Below are positions 17,645-26,367 of a DNA stretch of 58,889 bases, one piece after another. The notes under the pieces were generated by a model. The model did not search any database. It worked only from the letters and a program-made list of their open reading frames with translations, and was not told the origin of the DNA. Source of the stretch: Pseudarthrobacter sulfonivorans. GTDB lineage: Bacteria > Actinomycetota > Actinomycetes > Actinomycetales > Micrococcaceae. A program made the translations under genes and the position numbers. Position 1 is the first letter of the stretch. Each line of letters opens with the position of its first letter. Location of the stretch: assembly GCF_024391045.1 (NCBI RefSeq), contig NZ_JANFCZ010000027.1, forward strand, positions 1 to 58,889. Reading direction: 5' to 3'.

Positions 17645-18727
17645 ATGACCACCTTGATTGATGCGCCGCCGCCCACGGTTGCGGCCCCCAAATCCAAATC
17701 CGCGGGAGGTGGCCTCGGGAAGTACATCCTGGTCCGCTTCCTGCTGATCTTCCCCACGATCTTCATTCTCGTCACCCTGGTGTTCTTCCTTATGCGGATC
17801 ACCGGCGATCCCATCACGGCAGCCCAGGGCGGACGCCTTCCGCAGGAGCAGATTGACATCCTGGTCCACCAGGCCGGGTACGACCGTAACCTCTTCATTC
17901 AGTACATCGAGTACCTCGGCAACATCGCCACGGGCAACTTCGGCCGCACCATCTCCGACGGCAGGCCCGTTGTTGAGATGCTCACCAAATTCGGCGCCGC
18001 CACCCTCGAACTGGCTATCAACTCACTCGTTGTGGCGCTGCTGGTGGGCATTCCGTTCGGCATGTTCGCTGCGCACAAGCGGGACAAGGTTTCGGACGCC
18101 CTGCTGCGCTTCTTCGCCATCCTGTGCTACGCCACGCCGGTCTTTTTCGCCGGCCTGCTCCTGAAGCTCACCTTTTCCGTCGGCCTGGGCTGGTTTCCCG
18201 TTGCCGGCCGCGCTTCCACCACCACCGAACTGGCCATGAGCCGGTTGTCGGCGCCCTCCGGAATCTACTGGCTGGACGCCCTGCGAAGCAACGACCTCGC
18301 GGCCTTCGGCGACGTCGTCCACCACGCCGTCCTGCCGGCCGTCGCGCTGGGGCTTTTGACAGCAGGCGTGTTCCTTCGACTGGTCCGCACGAACGTGATC
18401 GGCACCCTCGGCAAAGACTACGTCGAGGCCGGCCGGTCCCGCGGCGTCAGCGAATACCGGCTGGTGACCAAGCACGCCTACAAGCCTGCACTCATCCCCA
18501 TCATCACCGTCATGGGCCTCCAGATCGCGCTGCTGCTCGGCGGCGCCGTCCTGACCGAGACCACGTTCGAGTGGAAGGGCCTGGGTTACCAACTGGCCCA
18601 GTACCTTACGGCGCGCGACTTTGTGGCTGTCCAGGGCATCGTGATGCTGCTGGCCGTCATCGTGGCAGTGACCAACTTCGTGGTGGACATCGTGGCAGCC
18701 CTGATCGATCCGCGGGTGAGGTACTGA
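17645..18727 (+). CDS. ABC transporter permease, DppB type
   Basis: A 360-aa inner-membrane subunit of a peptide/nickel-type importer with about six membrane helices. The first is YILVRFLLIFPTIFILVTL after an unusually long hydrophilic N-terminus of about 25 residues. The EAA loop that contacts the ATPase reads YVEAGRSRGVSEYRLVTKHAYKPA near 260. It is about 30-40 residues longer than many DppB proteins because of an extracellular insertion around 190-215. Its TGA overlaps the ATG of the next permease by one base (ATGA-type junction), so the two are coupled. Confidence 0.92.
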   Translation: MTTLIDAPPPTVAAPKSKSAGGGLGKYILVRFLLIFPTIFILVTLVFFLMRITGDPITAAQGGRLPQEQIDILVHQAGYDRNLFIQYIEYLGNIATGNFGRTISDGRPVVEMLTKFGAATLELAINSLVVALLVGIPFGMFAAHKRDKVSDALLRFFAILCYATPVFFAGLLLKLTFSVGLGWFPVAGRASTTTELAMSRLSAPSGIYWLDALRSNDLAAFGDVVHHAVLPAVALGLLTAGVFLRLVRTNVIGTLGKDYVEAGRSRGVSEYRLVTKHAYKPALIPIITVMGLQIALLLGGAVLTETTFEWKGLGYQLAQYLTARDFVAVQGIVMLLAVIVAVTNFVVDIVAALIDPRVRY

Positions 18728-19716
18728 TGAGCGCCGAAGCATTCAACCCAATTAAAAAGTCCCTGCTGGACAGGCTCCCCGTCACGTCCCACATCCGGCG
18801 CAGCGTGGGCCTGCAGCGCACCATGCTGCTGATCGGCGTCGTATTGTGCGCCGTCTTCCTCCTGGCGGCCATTTTCGCGCCGCTGCTCGCGCCCTACGGC
18901 TACTCGCAGATTTCCGACGACGGCGGGACGTTCCCGGCGCAGGCCGCACCGGGCGGCAAACACCTTTGGGGCACCACTGTGGGCGGTTATGACGTGCTGT
19001 CCCGGGTGATCTGGGGATCGCAGACAGCGGCCACGGTGATCGTGGTTGCCGTCATCATGGCCATCTTCCTGGGCGTCTTCCTGGGCCTGCTCAGCGGCTA
19101 CTTTGGCGGTTGGCTCGACCGGGTCCTCGTGGTGGTCGCCGACGCGATCTACGCGTTCCCCACCCTCCTGCTGGCCATCGTGGTCTCCATCGCCATCAAC
19201 AAGGGGCAGTCCGGTTTCTGGGGCGGAATCCTCGCCTGCGGGTTCGCCATCACTGCAGTCTTTGTCCCGCAGTACTTCCGCGTGATCAGGGCTGAGGCCA
19301 TCCGGCTCAAAGCCGAACCGTTTGTGGAATCCGCCCAGGTGGTGGGTGCCTCCAGCGCACGGATCATCGGCAAGCACATCTTCGCCAACGCCACCCGCAC
19401 GCTGCCCCTGATCTTCACGCTGAACGCCTCGGAAGCCATCCTCACCCTGGCCGGACTGGGCTTCCTCGGGTTCGGCATTGAACCGAGTTCCGCCTCGGAA
19501 TGGGGCTTCGACCTGAACAAGGCGATGTCCGATGCGTCCTCAGGCATTTGGTGGACGGGCGTGTTTCCGGGCGCGGCGATCGTGCTCACCGTCCTGGGCC
19601 TGACCCTGGTGGGGGAGAGCATGAACGACCTGAACGATCCCCGCCTGCGGGGACGCAGACGTGCAGGGACCAAGGGCAAAGGCAAAGAAAAGAACCAGAC
19701 GGAGGTGTCCGCATGA
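18727..19716 (+). CDS. ABC transporter permease, DppC type
   Basis: A 329-aa second permease. The cytoplasmic N-terminus (LPVTSHIRRSVGLQR) precedes the first helix LLIGVVLCAVFLLAAIFAPLL. The periplasmic loop HLWGTTVGGYDVLSRVIWGSQ is the DppC hallmark. The EAA loop is PFVESAQVVGASSARIIGKH near 200. The C-terminus is Lys-rich. The frame is open far upstream, but the ATG at 18727 overlapping the previous stop is the clear start. It overlaps the ATPase gene by four bases (ATGA). Confidence 0.92.
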   Translation: MSAEAFNPIKKSLLDRLPVTSHIRRSVGLQRTMLLIGVVLCAVFLLAAIFAPLLAPYGYSQISDDGGTFPAQAAPGGKHLWGTTVGGYDVLSRVIWGSQTAATVIVVAVIMAIFLGVFLGLLSGYFGGWLDRVLVVVADAIYAFPTLLLAIVVSIAINKGQSGFWGGILACGFAITAVFVPQYFRVIRAEAIRLKAEPFVESAQVVGASSARIIGKHIFANATRTLPLIFTLNASEAILTLAGLGFLGFGIEPSSASEWGFDLNKAMSDASSGIWWTGVFPGAAIVLTVLGLTLVGESMNDLNDPRLRGRRRAGTKGKGKEKNQTEVSA

Positions 19717-21419
19717 GCGGTCCGGAGATCATCGAAACCAGCGCCGGGCAACGCGCGGAACCTGTCCTGGAGATCGACCACCTCAAAGTCACGTTCGCCA
19801 CCGACGGCGGAGACGTCTACGCGGTCAAGGACGTCAGCCTGGACGTGCGCCCCGGCGAAGTCCTGGCCATCGTGGGCGAATCCGGTTCAGGGAAGACTGT
19901 GACGGCGAAAACCATCCTCGGGCTCCTGCCCGAAACCGCCACCAGCGGAGGCGCGGTCCTGATCAACGGAAACAACGTCATCAGCGTCAGCGCCGCGAAG
20001 CTGAGGCAGATCCGCGGCCGCGATGTGGCCATGGTGTTCCAGGAGCCGTCCACCGCGCTGAATCCGGTCTTCACCGTGGGTTGGCAGATCGCCGAAGGCA
20101 TCCGTGCCCACGCCACCGACGGCAAGCGCGTCACGGCCAAAGAAGCCAAGGCGCGTGCCATTGAGGCGCTGGGAAAAGTGGGAATCCCGGACCCCGAACA
20201 TCGCGTCAACTACTACCCGCACCAGTTCTCCGGCGGCCAAAAGCAGCGTGTGGTGATCGCGGCAGCGCTGGCGCTCAACCCGGGCTTGATCGTGGCGGAT
20301 GAGCCAACCACCGCCCTGGACGTCACCGTCCAGGCGGAGATCCTGGAGCTGTTGCGCGACCTGCGGGACAAATACGGCACCTCGATCGTGCTCATCACCC
20401 ACAACATGGGAGTCGTCGCGGACCTCGCGGACCGGGTGGTGGTGATGTATCAGGGCGATGTGGTGGAGGAAGCTCCCGCACGGGTGCTGTTTGCGGAGCC
20501 GAAGCAGGATTACACCAGGAAGCTGCTGGCCGCCGTTCCGCACTTGGGCCGGAATTCGGCCTCGGCAGGTCTGACGGAACGCGCCCACAAAAACTCGCCG
20601 GTACTGGTGGAGGCCACCGACCTCACGATTGAGTACCCCGGGCGGCTGGGGACGCCTGCGTTCAAGGCAGTGGACGGGGTCAGCTTCACGGTCTCAGAGG
20701 GGGAAGTGTTTGGCCTGGTGGGCGAATCCGGCTCCGGAAAGACCACCATCGGCCGCGCAATTGCCGGCCTGAACCGGACCACCGGCGGCAGCCTGAAGGT
20801 GCTCGGCTACGAGATGCTGAACTTCAAGGAACGGACGTTCAAGCCACTCCGCAAGGACATCGGCTTCGTCTTCCAGGACCCGGCGGCGTCGTTCAACCCG
20901 CAACTGACCATCGGCGAGTGCGTGGCGGAACCCATGCTCATCCACACCAACCCCAGCCCGGCCCAGGCGCGCAAACGCGTGGGTGAGCTGCTCGAATCAG
21001 TGCAGCTGCCGGCGTCGTACGCTGACCGGTACCCGCATGAGCTCTCCGGCGGGCAGCGCCAGCGGGCCTCGCTGGCGCGCGCACTCATCCTGAACCCCAG
21101 GCTGTTGATCGCGGACGAGCCGACGTCGGCACTGGACGTTTCGGTGCAGGCGAAGGTGCTGGAACTCTTCAAGGACATCCAGGCCGAGTTCGGGTTTGCG
21201 GCACTGTTCATCAGCCATGACCTCGCCGTGGTGGACATCCTCTCGCAATGGGTGGGTGTGCTGTACAAGGGCAAGCTGGTGGAACAGGGGATCGGCAGCC
21301 AGGTCATGGGGTCGCCCCAGCACGATTACACCAAGCGCCTGATCGCCTCCCTGCCTGTTCCCGATCCGGACGAGCAGGCACGGCGGCGGGCGGCGCACCG
21401 GGCTCTGCTGGCCACATAG
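19713..21419 (+). CDS. ABC transporter ATPase, fused DppD-DppF type
   Basis: A 568-aa protein with two complete ATPase domains in one chain. Each has a Walker A GESGSGKT (about residues 55 and 345), an ABC signature (FSGGQKQR and LSGGQRQR) and a Walker B with the DEPT box (VADEPTTALDV and IADEPTSALDV). Oligopeptide extensions (YTRKLLAAVPHL and YTKRLIASLPVP) follow each domain. It energises the importer made by the upstream permeases. It starts at the ATGA overlap with the second permease. Confidence 0.94.
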   Translation: MSGPEIIETSAGQRAEPVLEIDHLKVTFATDGGDVYAVKDVSLDVRPGEVLAIVGESGSGKTVTAKTILGLLPETATSGGAVLINGNNVISVSAAKLRQIRGRDVAMVFQEPSTALNPVFTVGWQIAEGIRAHATDGKRVTAKEAKARAIEALGKVGIPDPEHRVNYYPHQFSGGQKQRVVIAAALALNPGLIVADEPTTALDVTVQAEILELLRDLRDKYGTSIVLITHNMGVVADLADRVVVMYQGDVVEEAPARVLFAEPKQDYTRKLLAAVPHLGRNSASAGLTERAHKNSPVLVEATDLTIEYPGRLGTPAFKAVDGVSFTVSEGEVFGLVGESGSGKTTIGRAIAGLNRTTGGSLKVLGYEMLNFKERTFKPLRKDIGFVFQDPAASFNPQLTIGECVAEPMLIHTNPSPAQARKRVGELLESVQLPASYADRYPHELSGGQRQRASLARALILNPRLLIADEPTSALDVSVQAKVLELFKDIQAEFGFAALFISHDLAVVDILSQWVGVLYKGKLVEQGIGSQVMGSPQHDYTKRLIASLPVPDPDEQARRRAAHRALLAT

Positions 21420-21428
21420 ACTTGGAGC

Positions 21429-21815
21429 ATGACGCAGCAAAACCATGACGTTCCCGACGCCGAAACCTACGATGCCACGGCGAGTTCGCTGGCAGGCCAG
21501 GTTGACAACTCGGTGATGGCGGAACTGCTGTCCATCCGGTCCAGCATCGACAACATCGATGCCACCCTCGTCTATCTCCTGGCGGAGCGCTTCAAAGCCA
21601 CGCAGAAGGTGGGTTTCCTGAAGGCTGCCCACCGCCTTCCGGCGGGCGATCCGGGCCGCGAAAGCGCCCAGATCGCCCGCTTGCGGCGGCTGGCTGAGGA
21701 CGCCCACCTTGACCCGGCGTTCGCCGAAAAGTTCCTGAATTTCATCATCGGTGAGGTCATCCGTCATCACGAGGCCATCGCCGAGGACCACCAGGCCGCT
21801 GCAGAGTGGAAGTAA
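21429..21815 (+). CDS. Chorismate mutase (AroQ type)
   Basis: A 128-aa all-helical enzyme converting chorismate to prephenate for Phe/Tyr synthesis. The AroQ-type core is at residues about 30-115: LLSIRSSIDNIDATLVYLLAERFKATQKVG supplies the first active-site Arg and Lys, and NFIIGEVIRHHEAIAEDH closes the domain. The first ~27 residues are a variable extension. It starts nine bases after the transporter ATPase stop and overlaps the MetE-like gene by 10 bases, so it may be part of either unit. Confidence 0.9.
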   Translation: MTQQNHDVPDAETYDATASSLAGQVDNSVMAELLSIRSSIDNIDATLVYLLAERFKATQKVGFLKAAHRLPAGDPGRESAQIARLRRLAEDAHLDPAFAEKFLNFIIGEVIRHHEAIAEDHQAAAEWK

Positions 21816-22816
21816 CAGCCACCGCGCTGGGGCCCTGGCCGGGGGAAGACCCGGTGGAGGCCGCGCGGATCATCCGCGGCGAACTCGGCAGTCCGCACCT
21901 GCCGTTCCTGGCCGAACTTCCCGACCGCGGCGTAGGCTCCGACGCCCTGGGCCGCACGGCTTCCCTGCTGGTGGAGCTCGCTGTGGACGTTCAGCCGTAT
22001 GGCTGGCGGCTCGTGGACCGGCCCGGCAAGGATTTCCGGCGGGCCGTTTCGGCACTGTCCACGGACATCAATGTCCTGGCGGACGTGGCCGGCGAGGAGG
22101 ACACCCCCGCCAGTGAGCTCAAGGTCCAACTGCTGGGCCCGCTCAGCCTGGCCGCCGGGCTGCACCTGCACAACGGCGAACGCGCACTGATTGACTACGG
22201 CGCCCGCAGGGACATTGCGGCGTCCCTGGCAGCGGGCGTTGGCAACTACCTGTCCCGGATATCCGGCGCGGTGCCGGGCGCCCGGCTGGTGGTCCAGTTG
22301 GACGAACCTGATATCGCCGCCGTGCTTGCCGGGAGTATTCCGACGTCGAGCGGTTACCGCACGCTGCGCGCGGTAGCCGGGCACGAGGTCACCGAGTCCT
22401 GGCAGCTGGTCATTGAGGCGCTTCGGCAGGCCGGCGCCGTCGAGATCATTGTCGCGGTGCCCGAAGTGGAGGCCCCGATCGAACGGATCGTCACGGCGGG
22501 TGCTGACGGCGTGGCGGTGCCCCTGAAGGCGCTGACGTCGCGGCAGTGGGAGCACCTGGCCGCCGCGGTGGAGGCGGGCAAACGGGTCTGGGCCGGTGCG
22601 CTGGATCCCAACGGCGGCACGTTGCCGAAGGTGGCCGACGTCGTCGAATCAGTCTGGCGGCCCTGGCACCAGATGGGAATGCCGGCGTCGTCCCTGGGCA
22701 GTGTGCGCTTAACTCCCGCCGGGGGACTGGCCGGCCTCACGCCGTCGGCCGCGACCGCGGTGCTGGGCAGGCTGACCCAGGTGGCGGACGGCCTGAACCA
22801 GCGGGCGCACGGATAG
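21806..22816 (+). CDS. MetE-like protein (cobalamin-independent methionine synthase family)
   Basis: A 336-aa TIM-barrel protein of the UROD/MetE superfamily, as long as M. tuberculosis Rv3015c, which also sits near iscS-trmU. Recognisable pieces are LPFLAELPDRGVGSDALGR, LKVQLLGPLSLAAGLHLHNGE, LVVQLDEPDIAAVL (the MetE LDEP loop) and WAGALDPNGG. It is about half the length of true MetE and its zinc-binding Cys/His set is not evident, so activity as methionine synthase is doubtful. The GTG start overlaps the chorismate mutase by 10 bases. Confidence 0.8.
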   Translation: MEVTATALGPWPGEDPVEAARIIRGELGSPHLPFLAELPDRGVGSDALGRTASLLVELAVDVQPYGWRLVDRPGKDFRRAVSALSTDINVLADVAGEEDTPASELKVQLLGPLSLAAGLHLHNGERALIDYGARRDIAASLAAGVGNYLSRISGAVPGARLVVQLDEPDIAAVLAGSIPTSSGYRTLRAVAGHEVTESWQLVIEALRQAGAVEIIVAVPEVEAPIERIVTAGADGVAVPLKALTSRQWEHLAAAVEAGKRVWAGALDPNGGTLPKVADVVESVWRPWHQMGMPASSLGSVRLTPAGGLAGLTPSAATAVLGRLTQVADGLNQRAHG

Positions 22817-22829
22817 TCATGCGCGTGAC

Positions 22830-23543
22830 TTACATCCGGTCTTCCCAGCGCTCCGGCTGGGCGTAGCGTGGCAGGAAATTCGGTGCAGAGCTGCCGCCAA
22901 CGTACGGGCGCAGCCGGTACTGCATATGGCCGGCGTAGACCAAAACCTCCCCGATCTGTGGCTGGAGGACCTTGACCTGGATGCGGTGCCGTCCGCTGCC
23001 GTTCCCGTCCGGCTCCCACCATTGCTCCGCGTAGGCCTTGGCGTCCAGGGCAGCCGGCAGCGGCAGCCGGAGATTGCCAAGGAACAGCCGCGAATCCTCT
23101 GACACCCCGCGCAGCCTGCCTTCGTCCGTGACGCTGAGTTTCAGGTCGGTGACCATACGCCGGAACCTGCCCAGGTAGTCCACCAGCCTGGGGCCGGCAT
23201 CGGATTCCACCAGGCTGGTGGTGTCCTGGAAAATCCGGCTGCGGCCCGGAAAACGGATCTCGCGCCGCGCGGTGAGGCTGGCCCGGCCGAACGGATCAAG
23301 GTGTGCGTGGTTTTCGATCCGGAACGGGACCTGGGCACCAAATTCGGGGAAGAACGCTTCTTCCCCGGACGTAAGCTTCAGCAGCGGCCTTAACCACGCC
23401 TGCCGGCAGCCGGCGACGTCGAAAACTCCCTCGCCCACGCCGTACTGCCCGGAGCCCGGCCGGAGCGAAAAGTACTCCTGCAGTTCCGGTTGCAGCCGGG
23501 TGAATTCCTTGCCCAGGGCCTGCTGGTAGATGGGGACGTTCAT
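22830..23543 (-). CDS. DUF4166-like protein
   Basis: A 237-aa soluble protein of unknown role. The pattern YQQALGKEFTRLQPELQEYF at the start, GVGEGVFDVAG, the FRIENHAHLDPFGRASLTARR stretch and the paired beta-strand end resemble DUF4166 domains, which occur alone or fused to saccharopine-reductase-like proteins. It ends 13 bases from the convergent MetE-like gene. Upstream lies a 144-base gap shared with the divergent mtrA. Confidence 0.65.
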   Translation of the reverse strand: MNVPIYQQALGKEFTRLQPELQEYFSLRPGSGQYGVGEGVFDVAGCRQAWLRPLLKLTSGEEAFFPEFGAQVPFRIENHAHLDPFGRASLTARREIRFPGRSRIFQDTTSLVESDAGPRLVDYLGRFRRMVTDLKLSVTDEGRLRGVSEDSRLFLGNLRLPLPAALDAKAYAEQWWEPDGNGSGRHRIQVKVLQPQIGEVLVYAGHMQYRLRPYVGGSSAPNFLPRYAQPERWEDRM

Positions 23544-23687
23544 TGATGACCTCCTGGACGGTGCCGCCGGCGGCGCCGCGGTTGCTTCCCAATGTACTCG
23601 CGGGGACGCACATGCACTCCCGCTGCTGCGCCATGCCGGAAGGGCGTTGAACAGGACAAACCTAGTCCAATAGGGGAATATATAACT

Positions 23688-24362
23688 ATGAAGGCACGCA
23701 TTCTGGTAGTTGATGATGACGAAGCGCTGGCCGAAATGATTGGAATTGTTCTGCGCAACGACGGTTTTGATCCCGTCTTTTGCGCCGATGGCGGTCAGGC
23801 CCTTGACGTTTTCCGTTCATCGAAGCCGGACCTCGTGTTGCTGGACCTCATGCTTCCCGGCGTGGACGGCATTGAGGTCTGCCGGCAGATCCGTTCCGAG
23901 TCGGATGTCCCCATCGTGATGCTCACCGCAAAATCCGACACGTCCGACGTCGTCCGCGGGCTTGAGTCCGGCGCTGACGACTATGTGCCGAAACCGTTTA
24001 AGCCCGCTGAGTTGGTTGCCCGGGTCCGGGCGCGCCTGCGTCCCGGCGACCAGAAGGCGCCCGAGACGCTGCGGATTGCAGACATCACCATTGATGTCGC
24101 CGGCCACACGGTTAAGCGTGCCGACGAGCGGATTTCGCTGACGCCGCTGGAGTTTGACCTCCTGGTGGCGCTGGCACGGAAGCCGTGGCAGGTGTTCACC
24201 CGTGAGTTGCTGCTGGAACAGGTCTGGGGCTACCGTCACGCGGCGGACACCCGGCTGGTCAACGTCCACGTACAGCGGCTCCGCTCCAAGATTGAACGGG
24301 ACCCGGAAGCCCCGGAAGTTGTATTGACGGTTCGTGGTGTCGGCTACAAAGCAGGTTCCTGA
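23688..24362 (+). CDS. mtrA: Response regulator MtrA
   Basis: A 224-aa OmpR-family regulator. The receiver domain is residues 1-115 (acidic pocket DDDEALAE, phospho-Asp in DLVLLDLMLPG, Lys in VPKPFKPAEL). The winged-helix DNA-binding domain is at 130-224 (LTPLEFDLLVALARKP, then RLVNVHVQRLRSKIE). MtrA is the actinobacterial regulator linking cell-wall metabolism and division. The ATG at 23688 (with GGGGA ten bases before) is preferred over longer open frame. It overlaps mtrB by 29 bases. Confidence 0.95.
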   Translation: MKARILVVDDDEALAEMIGIVLRNDGFDPVFCADGGQALDVFRSSKPDLVLLDLMLPGVDGIEVCRQIRSESDVPIVMLTAKSDTSDVVRGLESGADDYVPKPFKPAELVARVRARLRPGDQKAPETLRIADITIDVAGHTVKRADERISLTPLEFDLLVALARKPWQVFTRELLLEQVWGYRHAADTRLVNVHVQRLRSKIERDPEAPEVVLTVRGVGYKAGS

Positions 24363-26367
24363 GTCCTCGGGACCAGAAGGCGCCCCCGCCCCGGATCCCG
24401 CAGCGGCCAAAGGGCCCGAACACACTGACGCGCTGGCTGCGGAGCTGGCGGCGCTGCCTTTCCGTGCGCGGATCTGGCGTCGCCGCGGCATTATCGTTAG
24501 TGTCCGGGTGGCGCGCCTCGTCCGTGTCGGGCTGCAGCGTTTCTTCCCCGCCATGCGTTACGTGGGACGTTCCCTGCGGCAGCGCTGGCGCCGTTCCCTG
24601 CAGTTCCGGACCGTTCTCACCACCTTGCTGCTGGCCGTGACGTCCTTCGGTGCCGTGGGCGCGTATCTCTCCAACCAGATCGCCAACAACCTGTTCCATG
24701 AGCGGCTGACGCAGGCTGAATCCGAGACCCGCTACAACGTCAAACAGGTACAGGAGACGTTCGACGGCGCCCAGGTCACCGACCAGTCCAGCGTCATCAC
24801 GCTGGTGTACGACACCCTGAACGCCGTGGAGGGCCGCGGCTCCGTCATCCAGCGCCGGTACGTCTTCGAAGCCAAGCCCGAGCAGACCAAACCGAGGAAC
24901 CGGTGGGTCGAGTCGCGGGCCTCGGACCAGTTGACCGTCAGCGTCATCCCGCCCGACCTGCGCAAGGCCGTGCAGGATTCCGGCAAGGACCAGTACTGGG
25001 CCTCCACCGTGATCCCGGTGGGTACCGAGGACAGGCCGGGCATCGCCGTGGGCAACCTGGTGACCTTCAACGGGACCGTGTACGAGCTGTACCTTATTTA
25101 CGACCTCAACACCGCGCAGCAGACCCTCGATGAAATCCAGGGCGTCCTCCTGGCGGGCGGCGCGGTGCTGGTGCTCATGATCGGGGCCATCGCCTGGTAC
25201 GTCACCCGCAATGTGGTCAGCCCTGTGAGCCACGCGGCCCTGGTGTCCGAGAAGCTCGCGGCGGGGCAATTGCAGGAGCGCATGGTGGTCAAGGGCGAGG
25301 ACGAGGTGGCGCGCCTGGGTGCCTCGTTCAACCACATGGCCGCCAGCCTCCAGGAACAGATCACCCAACTGGCCACGTTGTCCCAGATGCAGCAGCGGTT
25401 TGTGTCCGACGTCTCCCACGAACTCCGGACCCCGCTGACCACGGTGCGGATGGCCGCCGAAGTGCTCTTTGACGCCCGCCATGACTTCGACCCCATCAAC
25501 AAGCGCTCGGCTGAACTGCTGTACAACCAGGTGGAGCGGTTCCAGTCCCTGTTGGCGGACCTCCTCGAGATTTCCCGCTTCGATGCCGGCGTGGCAGTGC
25601 TCGACGCCGAGCCCGAGGACATTGTGCAGGTCATCGCCCATGTCATTGAGGGAGCGAGCCCCGTGGCAGCGGAATACGGTTCCGAGATCATCCTGCGCGC
25701 ACCTGATGGCGGCATTGTGGCCGAAATGGACGCCAGGCGGATCGACAGGATCCTGCGGAACCTCATCCTGAATGCCGTGGAGCACGGCGAGGGCCGGCCC
25801 GTGACGGTTACTGTTGCGGCCAACCAGACCGCAGTAGGGGTTGCTGTCAGGGATCAGGGCATCGGCATGACACCGGCCGAAGCCGCCCGCGTGTTTGACC
25901 GCTTCTGGCGGGCAGATCCGGCCCGTGCCCGGACCACCGGAGGCAGCGGGCTGGGCCTTTCCATCGCCATGGAGGACACCAAACTCCACAACGGCTGGCT
26001 CCAGGCGTGGGGCAACAGGGGCAGCGGATCCAATTTCCGGCTGACCATTCCCCTGCGCCAGGGCGAAGAGATTGAGCGTTCGCCGGTCCAGCTTGAGCCC
26101 GGCGACATCGTCCTGCCCGGCGGACAGAGCGACAAAGACATCCTGGTGTTCGGACCGGGAACCGGACCTGCTGCGGGGACGGGGCCCGTGGCTGTGACGG
26201 CGCCTGCTCCGGGGGCGGGGCCCGCTGCGGATGCGGGATCTGCTCCGGGGGCGGGATCCGTCTCCGGTCCCGGGGACAGAGCCGCCGAAGCCAACACCGT
26301 CAACGGCAGGCCGGCGCCCGGCACCGCCGCCCCGCACGGAGCTCCCTCCACGAAGGACCAGCCATGA
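24334..26367 (+). CDS. mtrB: Sensor histidine kinase MtrB
   Basis: A 677-aa membrane kinase for MtrA. TM1 is at about 93-113 and TM2 about 270-290, enclosing an extracellular sensor of some 155 residues. A HAMP domain follows. The H-box has the phospho-His at His362 ([12 protein letters not shown]), then the N-box [10 protein letters not shown] and G-boxes DQGIGM and GGSGLGLS. The N-terminus before TM1 is long and basic. The last ~100 residues after the kinase are low-complexity Ala/Gly/Pro, partly from a duplicated 36-base unit. It starts with GTG inside mtrA and overlaps lpqB by four bases. Confidence 0.95.
   Translation: MVSATKQVPESSGPEGAPAPDPAAAKGPEHTDALAAELAALPFRARIWRRRGIIVSVRVARLVRVGLQRFFPAMRYVGRSLRQRWRRSLQFRTVLTTLLLAVTSFGAVGAYLSNQIANNLFHERLTQAESETRYNVKQVQETFDGAQVTDQSSVITLVYDTLNAVEGRGSVIQRRYVFEAKPEQTKPRNRWVESRASDQLTVSVIPPDLRKAVQDSGKDQYWASTVIPVGTEDRPGIAVGNLVTFNGTVYELYLIYDLNTAQQTLDEIQGVLLAGGAVLVLMIGAIAWYVTRNVVSPVSHAALVSEKLAAGQLQERMVVKGEDEVARLGASFNHMAASLQEQITQLATLSQMQQRFVSDVSHELRTPLTTVRMAAEVLFDARHDFDPINKRSAELLYNQVERFQSLLADLLEISRFDAGVAVLDAEPEDIVQVIAHVIEGASPVAAEYGSEIILRAPDGGIVAEMDARRIDRILRNLILNAVEHGEGRPVTVTVAANQTAVGVAVRDQGIGMTPAEAARVFDRFWRADPARARTTGGSGLGLSIAMEDTKLHNGWLQAWGNRGSGSNFRLTIPLRQGEEIERSPVQLEPGDIVLPGGQSDKDILVFGPGTGPAAGTGPVAVTAPAPGAGPAADAGSAPGAGSVSGPGDRAAEANTVNGRPAPGTAAPHGAPSTKDQP
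26204..26255 (+). repeat. Imperfect 36-base tandem repeat in the mtrB 3' end
   Basis: The 16-mer CTGCTCCGGGGGCGGG occurs at 26204-26219 and 26240-26255, a period of 36 bases or 12 codons. It encodes [12 protein letters not shown]-like units in the disordered MtrB tail. Confidence 0.6.

Noticed and set aside
22817..23687. Possible extra upstream start for mtrA at 23592
   Set aside because: The added residues do not match MtrA, and ATG 23688 has a ribosome site and the canonical KARILVVDDD start.
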